NCBI GenBank assembly: GCA_902771745.1
Contig: CACXYG010000002.1
Coordinates: forward strand, 1 to 26,869
From: an uncultured Erysipelotrichaceae bacterium
GTDB lineage: Bacteria; Bacillota_I; Bacilli_A; RFN20; CAG-288
Direction of reading: 5' to 3'
Length of the DNA stretch: 26,869 nucleotides
A program made the position numbers and the translations under genes. Numbering within the stretch: position 1 is the stretch's first letter; every line of letters starts with the position of its first letter. The notes beneath the pieces were generated by a model, which was not told the DNA's origin, ran no database searches, and saw only the letters and a program-made list of their open reading frames with translations. Positions 1 through 5,986 of the stretch are shown piece by piece.

Positions 1-71
1 TCTTTCTCACAAGCGCCACAGGCCATTGTTACAAGAATCCCTGCAAATACTATATAGAATAACTTCTTCAT
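1..71 (-). CDS. Lipoprotein, N-terminal part only (runs off the window)
   Basis: Only the first 23 codons are inside the window. They read MKKLFYIVFAGILVTMACG followed by ACEK: a short basic start, a hydrophobic core and a Cys in a lipobox-like TMAC context, as in a lipid-anchored secreted protein. The start lies 4 nt after the stop of the cupin gene upstream, so the two are probably one transcript. There is no clear Shine-Dalgarno sequence, only AGAAATGAGATCA before the ATG, unlike genes further right. The mature domain is off the edge, so the function cannot be stated. Confidence 0.55.
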   Translation of the reverse strand, partial: MKKLFYIVFAGILVTMACGACEK

Positions 72-75
72 GATC

Positions 76-480
76 TCATTTCTTTGGTAATTCTAAAATA
101 CCGTCTACTTCATGCTCTACGAACGGACCTTCTTTACATTCAAAGATTACGCTATCTGGTACCATCGCCTCTATCGTATGCCAAACGCCTTTGGGGATGT
201 TAACGCCATACCGACCTTCTTCAGCACATAGCACCACATCTTCGATAATCGAGCCATCATCGTTATGGGTGGTTACACGTACCTTACCACGGATGATTAC
301 GAATGTTTCATCCTTCGTGGGATGCTTATGGATAGGCACCTCCGTTCCTGGTTCCACAGCATTCAAGAACCGATGGCACTTCTCATCCAACGACTGATGA
401 AAGTTAAAGTTCATCCTAAGCCTTGGTGATGCCTTCGCCTGTTCAGACACCTTGTCAAGCAACTCTTTATCAATAACCAT
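76..480 (-). CDS. WbuC-family cupin-fold metalloprotein
   Basis: This 134-residue protein is a single cupin. Motif 1 is visible as PIHKHPTKDETFVIIRGKV (two His, one Glu, closing Gly), and motif 2 contains VWHTIEA near residue 102. The 'LDEKCHRFLNAVEPGTEVPIH' opening is characteristic of WbuC-type proteins, which commonly sit in surface-polysaccharide gene clusters; their reaction is not established. The ATG overlaps the end of the small ORF upstream by 11 nt and the stop is 4 nt before a lipoprotein gene, so this looks like a tightly packed operon. No Shine-Dalgarno is visible (GCGAATAATT before ATG), which fits a Bacteroidota-like source for this end of the window. The family call is firm; the substrate is unknown. 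Confidence 0.85.
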   Translation of the reverse strand: MVIDKELLDKVSEQAKASPRLRMNFNFHQSLDEKCHRFLNAVEPGTEVPIHKHPTKDETFVIIRGKVRVTTHNDDGSIIEDVVLCAEEGRYGVNIPKGVWHTIEAMVPDSVIFECKEGPFVEHEVDGILELPKK

Positions 481-643
481 AATTATTCGCTTTCAGATAG
501 TTTAGTGCAGATTCTATTTCTTCAATTGCAATAGCCCCACCCCATGCGCGATACACATATAATGGAGTAACACACCCGTAATCCATAGATCCTGTGAGTG
601 CCTCGTTATCAAGGAATTCCTTTAATCTTTCTACCATTTCCAT
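470..643 (-). CDS. Small ORF of 57 residues, coupled to the cupin gene
   Basis: A reading frame of 57 codons starts MEMVERLKEF and ends KANNYGY-stop. It begins downstream of the chimeric aminopeptidase/nucleotidyltransferase stop and ends with a TGA that overlaps the cupin start by 11 nt, an arrangement typical of real co-translated genes. The middle, GCVTPLYVYRAWGGAIAIEE, looks protein-like, and the ends are amphipathic and acidic. The frame stays open upstream of the first ATG (VENFNLNFNIDIGE), so a different start is possible; no start has a ribosome binding site. I do not recognise the family. The operon packing is the main evidence that it is real. Confidence 0.5.
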   Translation of the reverse strand: MEMVERLKEFLDNEALTGSMDYGCVTPLYVYRAWGGAIAIEEIESALNYLKANNYGY

Positions 644-684
644 TTCGCCAATGTCAATGTTAAAGTTAAGGTTAAAGTTCTCAA

Positions 685-2274
685 CTATTCACCTCTTGCC
701 ACAGCAACTAATCCATTATAAACCATATTAGGAAAGAAACGGAGCGTCTCAAATGGGAATATCTTTGTGTGTCGTAACATATCCCCACATCTCCTCCCAA
801 AAGATGCCGATTTTCTAAATAGCTTAGAATCATTATCGTAATAACTCGAATCTCTATTATGACCGAAATTACCAACCTCCAAGATGAAAGAACATATCCT
901 ATCAGCTTTTCTCTTCCAATTTTTATCAGTTGAATAGAATGGCATTGCCTCAATTGGCATCCCAAGATAAACCACTGCAAAAGCGGCAAAGCCCTTCCAC
1001 ACATTCATCAATCCCATTTCCCGGATACGCGATTCTAATAATACCATGTTCAGTGAATTCCTATATATCCACAGCAGTCTGCACCAGTCGCATATTTGAC
1101 GTCCTCCGACACCACCCCTAAAGAAGTGATTAAGGAAATGTACAAAGACTATCAACACATCATTATCTGGTGAAGGAATAAAAACCTGAATGTAACCATT
1201 ATTCCAACTTCTAACATTTCCTCCATAGAAAAGATCTCGGTGAATTTCATCCATCACCTTATTTACCCTGACCGAGAAAGAACAATGCTGATTGGCATGA
1301 ATCTCCACCACCCACTCACCATAATGCATATTGATATGACGGGTGTAGTCATCATCTGGATCAAATCTATCCACAAATGGTCTAAAGAATATCTTGGCTT
1401 TCTGGAAATCATCCTTGCTTCCACCAAGGCAAAGAATGATTCTCTTTAAGTTATCCTGTAAGAAGGTGGAGTTCGCACCCTGCTTGGTTAAAGAACCGAC
1501 TTCTTCGTTATCAAAAGAAGCATAGACAGAGATGTGATCTTTGCCTTCGGATTCGACAAAACCAAAGAGAGTGGAATAAGCAGCAGATAAATCATCTAAA
1601 CGACCACAGGATAAGAATTCTTTGTTTCTACCGATAAGGCGTGGTTGTTCTCTGTTATATAAGAACAAATCAAAACTCAAAACCTGACCGTTAGATAAAC
1701 CAAGCTGTTCTAATAAATACTGATTGAAATCAAAATCCTCTTCCCATTCACCCATGATTGGAAGAGTATCTACAGCGGCATTATACTTATAACCGGAGTT
1801 GATTTCACGGTTCATGTGAATGCAGACATTAGGAATGATCAGTAAATCCTGATCGACACTAAGAAGATGCGATTCAATCTTGTTACCATTCTTGACTAAG
1901 ACTCTACCAGCAAAAGATAAAGGCTTATCAAACCATGTATTCATAATCAGACCACCATAAGGTTCAGTATTCAACTGTAAGAGATTGAAGACTTTCTTAA
2001 CTGGATTTGGTTTAATCTTGAAGGTTGGTGAATCATTATGCGTAGCCGTTAACTGCATATGATAGTCTTTTAACTTCTCTGGTAACTTAAAAGCGAGAAT
2101 AGAAGTATCATTTCTCGTGACGAAATAATTCTTTCCTAATTCAAGGTTATAGTTATCCTTTTCATCTAACTGGATAAAACCAGCTTCTAATAATTCTTCT
2201 TTGATATTTTTGACGGCGTGGAACGCAGAATAGGATTTTCCTAACAATTCCACAATCTTTTCAACATGGTTCAT
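685..2274 (-). CDS. Chimera: M18 aminopeptidase front fused to NTP_transf_5-type C-terminal half
   Basis: Residues 1 to about 293 are an M18 (aspartyl aminopeptidase-like) zinc aminopeptidase. They contain ATHNDSPTFK with ligand His79, CGRLDDL with Asp227/228 and FDNEEVG with Glu257/258, and run to LGGSKDDFQKA. Instead of the expected C-terminal third, which carries the last metal-binding Asp and the final His motif, the chain continues in frame as the C-terminal half of an uncharacterised nucleotidyltransferase-like protein of Bacteroidota polysaccharide loci. Signs of this are RPFVDRFDPDDDYTRHINMHYG, VEIHANQH, NHFFRGGVGGRQICDWCRLLW and GNFGHNRD. Neither half is complete: the aminopeptidase lacks metal ligands and the transferase lacks its N-terminal nucleotide-binding motif, so activity is not expected. 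The start is chosen at MNHVEKIVEL, with AAGG 8-10 nt upstream. A real recombination or an assembly join would both explain it. Confidence 0.85.
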   Translation of the reverse strand: MNHVEKIVELLGKSYSAFHAVKNIKEELLEAGFIQLDEKDNYNLELGKNYFVTRNDTSILAFKLPEKLKDYHMQLTATHNDSPTFKIKPNPVKKVFNLLQLNTEPYGGLIMNTWFDKPLSFAGRVLVKNGNKIESHLLSVDQDLLIIPNVCIHMNREINSGYKYNAAVDTLPIMGEWEEDFDFNQYLLEQLGLSNGQVLSFDLFLYNREQPRLIGRNKEFLSCGRLDDLSAAYSTLFGFVESEGKDHISVYASFDNEEVGSLTKQGANSTFLQDNLKRIILCLGGSKDDFQKAKIFFRPFVDRFDPDDDYTRHINMHYGEWVVEIHANQHCSFSVRVNKVMDEIHRDLFYGGNVRSWNNGYIQVFIPSPDNDVLIVFVHFLNHFFRGGVGGRQICDWCRLLWIYRNSLNMVLLESRIREMGLMNVWKGFAAFAVVYLGMPIEAMPFYSTDKNWKRKADRICSFILEVGNFGHNRDSSYYDNDSKLFRKSASFGRRCGDMLRHTKIFPFETLRFFPNMVYNGLVAVARGE

Positions 2275-2289
2275 AAGAGACCTTGTATT

Positions 2290-2316
2290 ATGTAATTACC
2301 AGTGAAGGTATTACAT
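2290..2316. promoter_or_regulatory. Inverted repeat ATGTAAT..ATTACAT before the aminopeptidase start
   Basis: ATGTAATTACC and GGTATTACAT face each other across AGTGAA, with one unpaired T in the left arm. The element lies 16-42 bp upstream of the aminopeptidase ATG, inside the predicted 5' untranslated region or promoter. It could be an operator or an RNA hairpin. Similar ATGTAA half-sites occur upstream of the ECF transporter gene at 15931-15976. Confidence 0.4.
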
Positions 2317-2337
2317 ATCCTTTCTCTGGGAATTGAT

Positions 2338-2367
2338 GATTATACCATCTGGCCAGATGGTATAATC
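2338..2367. repeat. Perfect 30-bp palindrome
   Basis: The left arm GATTATACCATCTGG is followed directly by its exact reverse complement CCAGATGGTATAATC, with no spacer. It lies between the aminopeptidase start and the IS110 transposase leader. Each end contains TATAAT, so it could hold back-to-back -10 elements, or it could be the insertion target or end of the IS110 element. There is no T-run, so it is unlikely to be a terminator. The 12-mer TATACCATCTGG recurs at 3671-3682 near the end of the transposase gene. Confidence 0.7.
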
Positions 2368-2551
2368 GAATCGAGATGCTGTGGACTTGTGTCTATATGT
2401 TTCAGACTTTGATCTGTTGCAGGAGGCGCCTGCCACAGCTTTTGTTTTCATCGGTAATCAGTTAGATATCGCTTGACGATTGATTTGGCACAAGGCTACG
2501 ATTGAGCAAAAGCTATGGGTTACAGCATCAGCACGAATAGGAGGTGCACAT
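2368..2551 (+). ncRNA. Candidate IS110 bridge RNA region
   Basis: In IS110-group elements the left non-coding end encodes a structured bridge (seek) RNA of about 150-200 nt that guides the recombinase. This 184-nt stretch has the right position and length. Visible pairings are GCTGTGG near 2376 with CCACAGC near 2432, enclosing GCAGG-aggcg-CCTGC. A second AGC-rich hairpin region lies at about 2490-2515. The target-binding and donor-binding loops could not be assigned by eye. Position and pairing are observed; the function is inferred from the family. Confidence 0.35.
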
Positions 2552-3723
2552 ATGTTTTATGTCGGCATCGACATCGCTAAGTTCAAGCACGACTTCGCGG
2601 TGCTGGATGACAACGGAGAGGAGATTGTCGCACCCAGGACAATCACCAACTCTTCAGAAGGATTCGCAGTGCTTTACGACACCATTTCCTCTCTTGATCA
2701 TTCCCAGGAGATCAAAATAGGAATCGAGGCCACTGGACACTACGGCGACAACCTCAAGCAGTTTCTTCTTTCCAAGGGCTTGGCTTTCACAGAGCTAAAC
2801 CCCTTCTTAGTGAAGCTTTTCCATGAACAAATATCACTGAGAAGGACCAAAACGGACAGGACTGACTGTGAAGTCATCGCTATGTATATGGCCCAGAGAG
2901 CCAGCGATTCCTACCAGAAATCATTATACCATTTTGAAGCCCTGAAGAGTTTGACCAGGACAAGACAATCTCTTGTCGAGCATCGCTCTCAATACATTGT
3001 CATGCTCACGAATATGCTTGACCAGGAATTCCCCGAATTCAAAGACTTTTTCCATGGGAAGCTCACTGAGACGGCAATATACATTCTCAACAAATACGGA
3101 ACTGCAGGAAGGATTTCGGATTGGACGGAAGAGGACTTGATAGATCTTCACAACAAATCTCGCAGGATACCCCCGTTGATAGATTCAAGGAAATCCAGGA
3201 GGCTGCGAAGAAGACGGTTGGCAACGGACAAAAATACAGAGAAGATGAGATGAAGATTATACTAAGTCTCTATGAATACATAGATGACCAAGTAACAAAG
3301 ATAGAAGATGAGATAAAAGACATCATGAACGAACTCAATCCACCCACTCTCTCGATTCCCGGAATGGGGGTGATCAGTGCGGCAACAATACTTGGTGAAT
3401 TTGGTGATCTAAGCAGATTTCCGGATTCCAACAAGTGCGTTGCTTTTGCGGGATTGGATGTAGGAATCTATCAATCAGGAACCAAGTGCATTCATGGCAA
3501 GATGGTTAAGCATGGGTCAAGCCATCTCAGGTATGCACTTCTCAACGTCGTACAGACAGTATGCATTCATTGTCCGACCTTCAAGGCTTATTGGGTGAAG
3601 AAGAAGGTCACAGAAAGAAAGTTTTTTCGTGTAGCCGACAGTCATGTGGCAAAGAAACTGATACGAATGATATACCATCTGGAAACGACTCATACCTACT
3701 ACGACGAACAGCTGTGTAAATAA
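2552..3723 (+). pseudogene. IS110-family transposase, split by a 1-nt frameshift
   Basis: The N-terminal RuvC-like DEDD domain has MFYVGIDIAK (Asp7), IGIEATGHY (Glu59) and RRTKTDRTD (Asp102, Asp105). The C-terminal Transposase_20 domain has SIPGMGVISAATILGEFGDL, AGLDVG and KHGSSHLRYAL, which includes the expected nucleophilic Ser. The start at 2552 is chosen because AGGAGG lies 7 nt upstream; the open frame before it has no such support. The two domains are in different frames. The switch is at the C5 tract 3170-3174, and one extra C would give a continuous protein of about 390 residues reading RRIPPVDRFKEIQ across the join, a normal length for the family. Options are an inactivating deletion, a sequencing error in the homopolymer, or slippage producing full-length enzyme. 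Confidence 0.88.
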
Positions 3724-3746
3724 TCAGGAACAACAATCGGCCTGTT

Positions 3747-3764
3747 CCTGTTCCACGGAACAGG
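3747..3764 (+). terminator. Hairpin just after the transposase gene
   Basis: CCTGTTCC pairs perfectly with GGAACAGG across a 2-nt loop, 23 nt after the transposase stop. No T-run follows, so it may belong to the right end of the IS110 element rather than act as an intrinsic terminator. A related CAGGAACA sits at 3724-3731. Confidence 0.4.
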
Positions 3765-3900
3765 AAGCTTTGATGTGGAACGAATACACATTGATAAGTT
3801 TTTTCATTTTTCTATTGATTTCTAATAGTTAGTCTCCTGAAAGCAACGATATAATTATAATTTATAAATTATAAATTAAAAGCAAAAGACCATCAGGAAT

Positions 3901-4020
3901 GATGTTGGCTGAATTGTAATTCTAAAGAAAACCGAGTAATTTAAAGTCAGACTTGAAATTACTCGGTTTTGACTATAACACAGCTTCCAAGAACTGCTTG
4001 GTTCGCTCACCTTTTGGATG
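3901..4020. repeat. Direct repeat copy A (with 5090-5209)
   Basis: From GATGTTGGCTGAATTG to about CTTTTGGAT the sequence matches 5090-5209 with only a few differences, all in the hairpin loop or at the right edge. The repeat contains an intrinsic terminator and the last codons of the amino-acid ABC ATPase gene. Weaker similarity continues to about 4036. The two copies are 1189 bp apart and enclose the pair of small secreted-protein genes. Confidence 0.85.
3928..3970. terminator. Bidirectional terminator hairpin (copy A)
   Basis: AAAACCGAGTAATTT pairs with AAATTACTCGGTTTT, giving A- and T-runs on both strands. The loop holds the small palindrome AAGTCAGACTT, also present in the hairpins at 5022-5064 and 5117-5159. 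Confidence 0.8.
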
Positions 4021-4036
4021 CTAGAAGATCTCTTCA
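3973..4036 (-). pseudogene. Remnant of an ABC-transporter ATPase 3' end
   Basis: On the minus strand this stretch reads SEEIF-stop-HPKGERTKQFLEAVL-stop. It matches the last residues of the intact ATPase at 5162-5986, which reads PEEIFQNPKGERTKQFLEAVL. One codon has become TAG, and nothing of the gene remains further upstream. It is therefore a scar of a duplicated or displaced gene end, carried with its terminator. The rest of 3765-4134 is AT-rich and holds only this remnant, the terminator and a possible promoter. Confidence 0.7.
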
Positions 4037-4082
4037 GAAGGGAGATACAAAGGTAAAGAAATTAGTTTCGTAACCGTTTTTT

Positions 4083-4111
4083 ATTGACACGAAAACGTTT
4101 AAACGCTACGC
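4083..4111 (+). promoter_or_regulatory. Possible promoter, with a weak cre-like sequence, before the secreted-protein pair
   Basis: TTGACA at 4084 is followed after 17 nt by TACGCT, a weak -10. The spacer holds CGAAAACGTTTAAA, which partly resembles a catabolite response element. The ATG at 4135 lies about 25 nt downstream, behind GGAG. Confidence 0.35.
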
Positions 4112-4134
4112 TTTTAAAGAGTGGAGAAAATAGC

Positions 4135-4508
4135 ATGAGTGCATTTCTGATACTACCCATTCTTGTTTCTTTTATCTCCTCTCCTGTCGGAACAAATCCT
4201 TATATCAAAGAAATAAGCTATGAATATGACCACGACTATAACAATTTAGTCAGTGGGTTTGAGAAACGTGTCTTTGATATGCTGGCCTTGGAACTACATG
4301 ATGATGGCAGTGTCACAAATACCGATTCTCATCCATATAAATATATGCTATTGACGAAGAACGGTTTACCATCAAATCGTTTATCCAAAATCCATATTCT
4401 CGATACAACATCACTTTTGATAAAGGATATGAGATTTCAAAAGAGACTGGCGAAAAATTACTTGATTTTGTGCAGAAGATGGTGGAAGAACAGGAGGATG
4501 TTCAATGA
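4135..4508 (+). pseudogene. Small secreted protein gene with a frameshift
   Basis: The start at 4135 is chosen from GGAG 8 nt upstream and gives a hydrophobic export-like N-terminus, MSAFLILPILVSFISSP, without a lipobox Cys. The frame is read to about YKYM (near 4346). Protein-like sequence then continues in another frame as AIDEERFTIKSFIQNPYS, then KGYEISKETGEKLLDFVQ, to a TGA at 4506-4508. The switch lies in an AT repeat, ATATAAATATATG at 4335-4347. Support for the second frame comes from its tail, which is nearly identical to the tail of the next gene, and from the ATGA overlap with that gene's start. The uncorrected frame ends in a Lys/Arg/Trp-rich nonsense tail. I do not recognise the family. 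Confidence 0.6.
4422..4471 (+). repeat. 50-bp direct repeat shared by two gene tails (with 4925-4974)
   Basis: The stretch encoding KGYEISKETGEKLLDFV occurs at 4422-4471 and at 4925-4974 with 49 of 50 bases identical. The proteins upstream of it are not visibly alike, so this looks like exchange or duplication of a gene tail rather than a whole-gene duplication. Confidence 0.85.
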
Positions 4509-4996
4509 AAACGAGATTCATTAAAGCACTAGGTCTTTCGTTATTGGTGTTGCTTTCTTCATGTGGACCGAAGGAAAAAAGTCCTGAAGAGCGGCTTAGT
4601 GAAATCGCTGAAGAAAAGGCAACTCTCAATGGCTTTATTTTGGAATCGGAAAAAGGAACTTCCGGATTGAACATTTGTTATTCTGAGAATGGAAACTCTC
4701 AGCATTATATAGATACTGAGTATGCCTTCATCAATGAATTGAAGGATATCAAAGCAAAACCAGTAAGCAAGCAGGTATCTGATGATTGGTTGATTTATTT
4801 CAATACTGTCGACGTTTCTTATCGAGACTGCGGTAGTCGCTTCTTGCTGAAGGAAACACTGACTGCGTTTGTAATTACTTCATCTGTTCTCTCTTTACAA
4901 CCTCAAACTTTGATTACTGCGGAAAAAGGATATGAGATTTCAAAGGAGACTGGCGAAAAATTACTTGATTTTGTTAAGGATATGATGAAAGAATAA
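4505..4996 (+). CDS. Small lipoprotein of unknown function
   Basis: This 163-residue protein begins MKTRFIKALGLSLLVLLSSCG, a typical lipoprotein signal with LSSC as the lipobox, followed by a charged linker (PKEKSPEERLSEIAEEKA). The mature part has no motif I recognise. The last ~20 residues (KGYEISKETGEKLLDFVK) are shared with the corrected tail of the preceding gene through a 50-bp DNA repeat with one mismatch. The start overlaps the preceding stop as ATGA, so translation is probably coupled, and AGGAGG lies 10-15 nt before the ATG. It sits in a cassette flanked by direct repeats next to an IS110 element, which suggests a recent or mobile arrival. Confidence 0.75.
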   Translation: MKTRFIKALGLSLLVLLSSCGPKEKSPEERLSEIAEEKATLNGFILESEKGTSGLNICYSENGNSQHYIDTEYAFINELKDIKAKPVSKQVSDDWLIYFNTVDVSYRDCGSRFLLKETLTAFVITSSVLSLQPQTLITAEKGYEISKETGEKLLDFVKDMMKE

Positions 4997-5021
4997 GTTT
5001 ATCAGTAATTGTTAGTTTTTG

Positions 5022-5064
5022 AAACTGAGCCATTTAAAGTCAGACTTTAGTCGCTCAGTTTTTT
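5022..5064 (+). terminator. Terminator after the lipoprotein gene
   Basis: AACTGAGC pairs with GCTCAGTT followed by a T-run, 25 nt after the lipoprotein stop. The loop contains ATTTAAAGTCAGACTT, the same loop as in the two direct-repeat terminators although the stem differs. Confidence 0.8.
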
Positions 5065-5089
5065 GCATAGGAAATTCGTGATGTAAACT

Positions 5090-5209
5090 GATGTTGGCTG
5101 AATTGTAATTCTAAAGAAAACCGAGTAATTTAAAGTCAGACTTTAATTTACTCGGTTTTGACTATAACACAGCTTCCAAGAACTGCTTGGTTCGCTCACC
5201 TTTTGGATT
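5090..5209. repeat. Direct repeat copy B (with 3901-4020)
   Basis: This is the copy joined to the intact ABC ATPase gene: it covers the gene's last codons and the terminator beyond them. It is therefore the likely parent, with copy A the displaced duplicate. Confidence 0.85.
5117..5159. terminator. Bidirectional terminator of the ABC operon (copy B)
   Basis: AAAACCGAGTAAATT-type arms pair across a loop with AAGTCAGACTT. It lies directly after the ATPase stop (minus strand), with A- and T-runs on both sides, and can also stop plus-strand transcripts from the lipoprotein pair. Confidence 0.8.
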
Positions 5210-5986
5210 CTGGAAAATTTCTTCAGGAGTTCCCATTTCAGCAATATACCCACCATCCATGAACAAGACCACATCAGAGACATCTCTAGCAAAGTTCATC
5301 TCATGAGTGACTACTACCATAGTCATGCCGGCATTGGCTAGTTGTTTCATGACATTGAGGACACCTTTGACCATCTCAGGATCAAGGGCGGAGGTAGGTT
5401 CATCAAAGAGAATGACATCTGGTTGACAAGCAAGGGTACGAGCGATGGCTACACGCTGTTTCTGACCACCAGATAGCTGGCTAGGATAAGCGTCTGCTTT
5501 TTCCTTCACACCGACTTGTTCTAGTAGCTTCAGTCCTTCTTGAGCAGCTTCTTCTTTGTTCATCTTCTTCAAGTCGATCAGAGTCATCGTGACGTTTTGT
5601 AAGACGGTTTTATTGTTGAAGAGATTAAACGACTGGAAAACCATACCGATTTTGGCTCTGCAGGCATTTAGTTCCTTATCTTTTAAGGTGATGCCATATT
5701 TGGGTTGACCTTTATGAAGAACTGGTTTTTTGATGATATTTCCATCAATATCCATCTTCTTTTTGACCAGTGGTCCATAAATCATCTCTCCTTCAAAGTG
5801 AATGGTTCCACAAGTCGGTTTGGCTAACAGATTCAAACAGCGCAAAAATGTGGACTTACCACCACCAGAAGGACCGATGATGGAATAGACTTTACCTTGT
5901 TCGATATTGAGTGAGATATCCTTTAAAACGCTGATATCATGGAAGGATTTGGATAGATTCTTAATTTCAAAAATATTAGTTGGCAT
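5162..5986 (-). CDS. Polar amino-acid ABC transporter, ATP-binding protein
   Basis: This is the energising subunit of a polar amino-acid importer. Visible motifs are Walker A GPSGGGKST (residues 38-46), Q-loop VFQSFNLF, signature LSGGQKQRVAIART, Walker B VILFDEPTSALDP and the switch His in VVTHEMNFA. Compared with usual GlnQ-type proteins (~240-250 residues) this one has about 30 extra residues between Walker A and the Q-loop (from MIYGPLVKKKMDIDG to the KYGITLKDKEL region). The start is set at MPTNIFEIKNL because GGAGAAG lies 7 nt upstream; a longer frame begins inside the permease gene. The gene overlaps the permease end by 11 nt and is the last of three in the operon. The T-box specifier suggests arginine as substrate. 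Confidence 0.93.
   Translation of the reverse strand: MPTNIFEIKNLSKSFHDISVLKDISLNIEQGKVYSIIGPSGGGKSTFLRCLNLLAKPTCGTIHFEGEMIYGPLVKKKMDIDGNIIKKPVLHKGQPKYGITLKDKELNACRAKIGMVFQSFNLFNNKTVLQNVTMTLIDLKKMNKEEAAQEGLKLLEQVGVKEKADAYPSQLSGGQKQRVAIARTLACQPDVILFDEPTSALDPEMVKGVLNVMKQLANAGMTMVVVTHEMNFARDVSDVVLFMDGGYIAEMGTPEEIFQNPKGERTKQFLEAVL

Larger units (their letters stand above)
2368..3770 (+). mobile_element. IS110-family insertion sequence (ends approximate)
   Basis: The element is defined by a DEDD-type transposase (2552-3723), a ~180-nt non-coding leader before it and a short tail with a hairpin after it. IS110-family elements usually have no terminal inverted repeats and make little or no target duplication, so the exact ends cannot be read from one copy. 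The left limit is set at the end of the 30-bp palindrome and the right limit just after the hairpin at 3747-3764. A long leader upstream of the gene and a short right end is the layout of the IS110 group rather than the IS1111 group. Confidence 0.65.

Noticed and set aside
636..690. Telomere-like tandem repeat (AACTTTAACCTTAAC)
   Set aside because: Only about three imperfect units are present, and part overlaps the possible upstream extension of the small ORF; this is likely chance or repetitive codons.
3780..3900. AT-rich palindromic stretch (AATTTATAAATT) as a replication origin or attachment site
   Set aside because: No DnaA-box cluster, integrase gene or repeated site accompanies it; it is ordinary AT-rich intergenic DNA.
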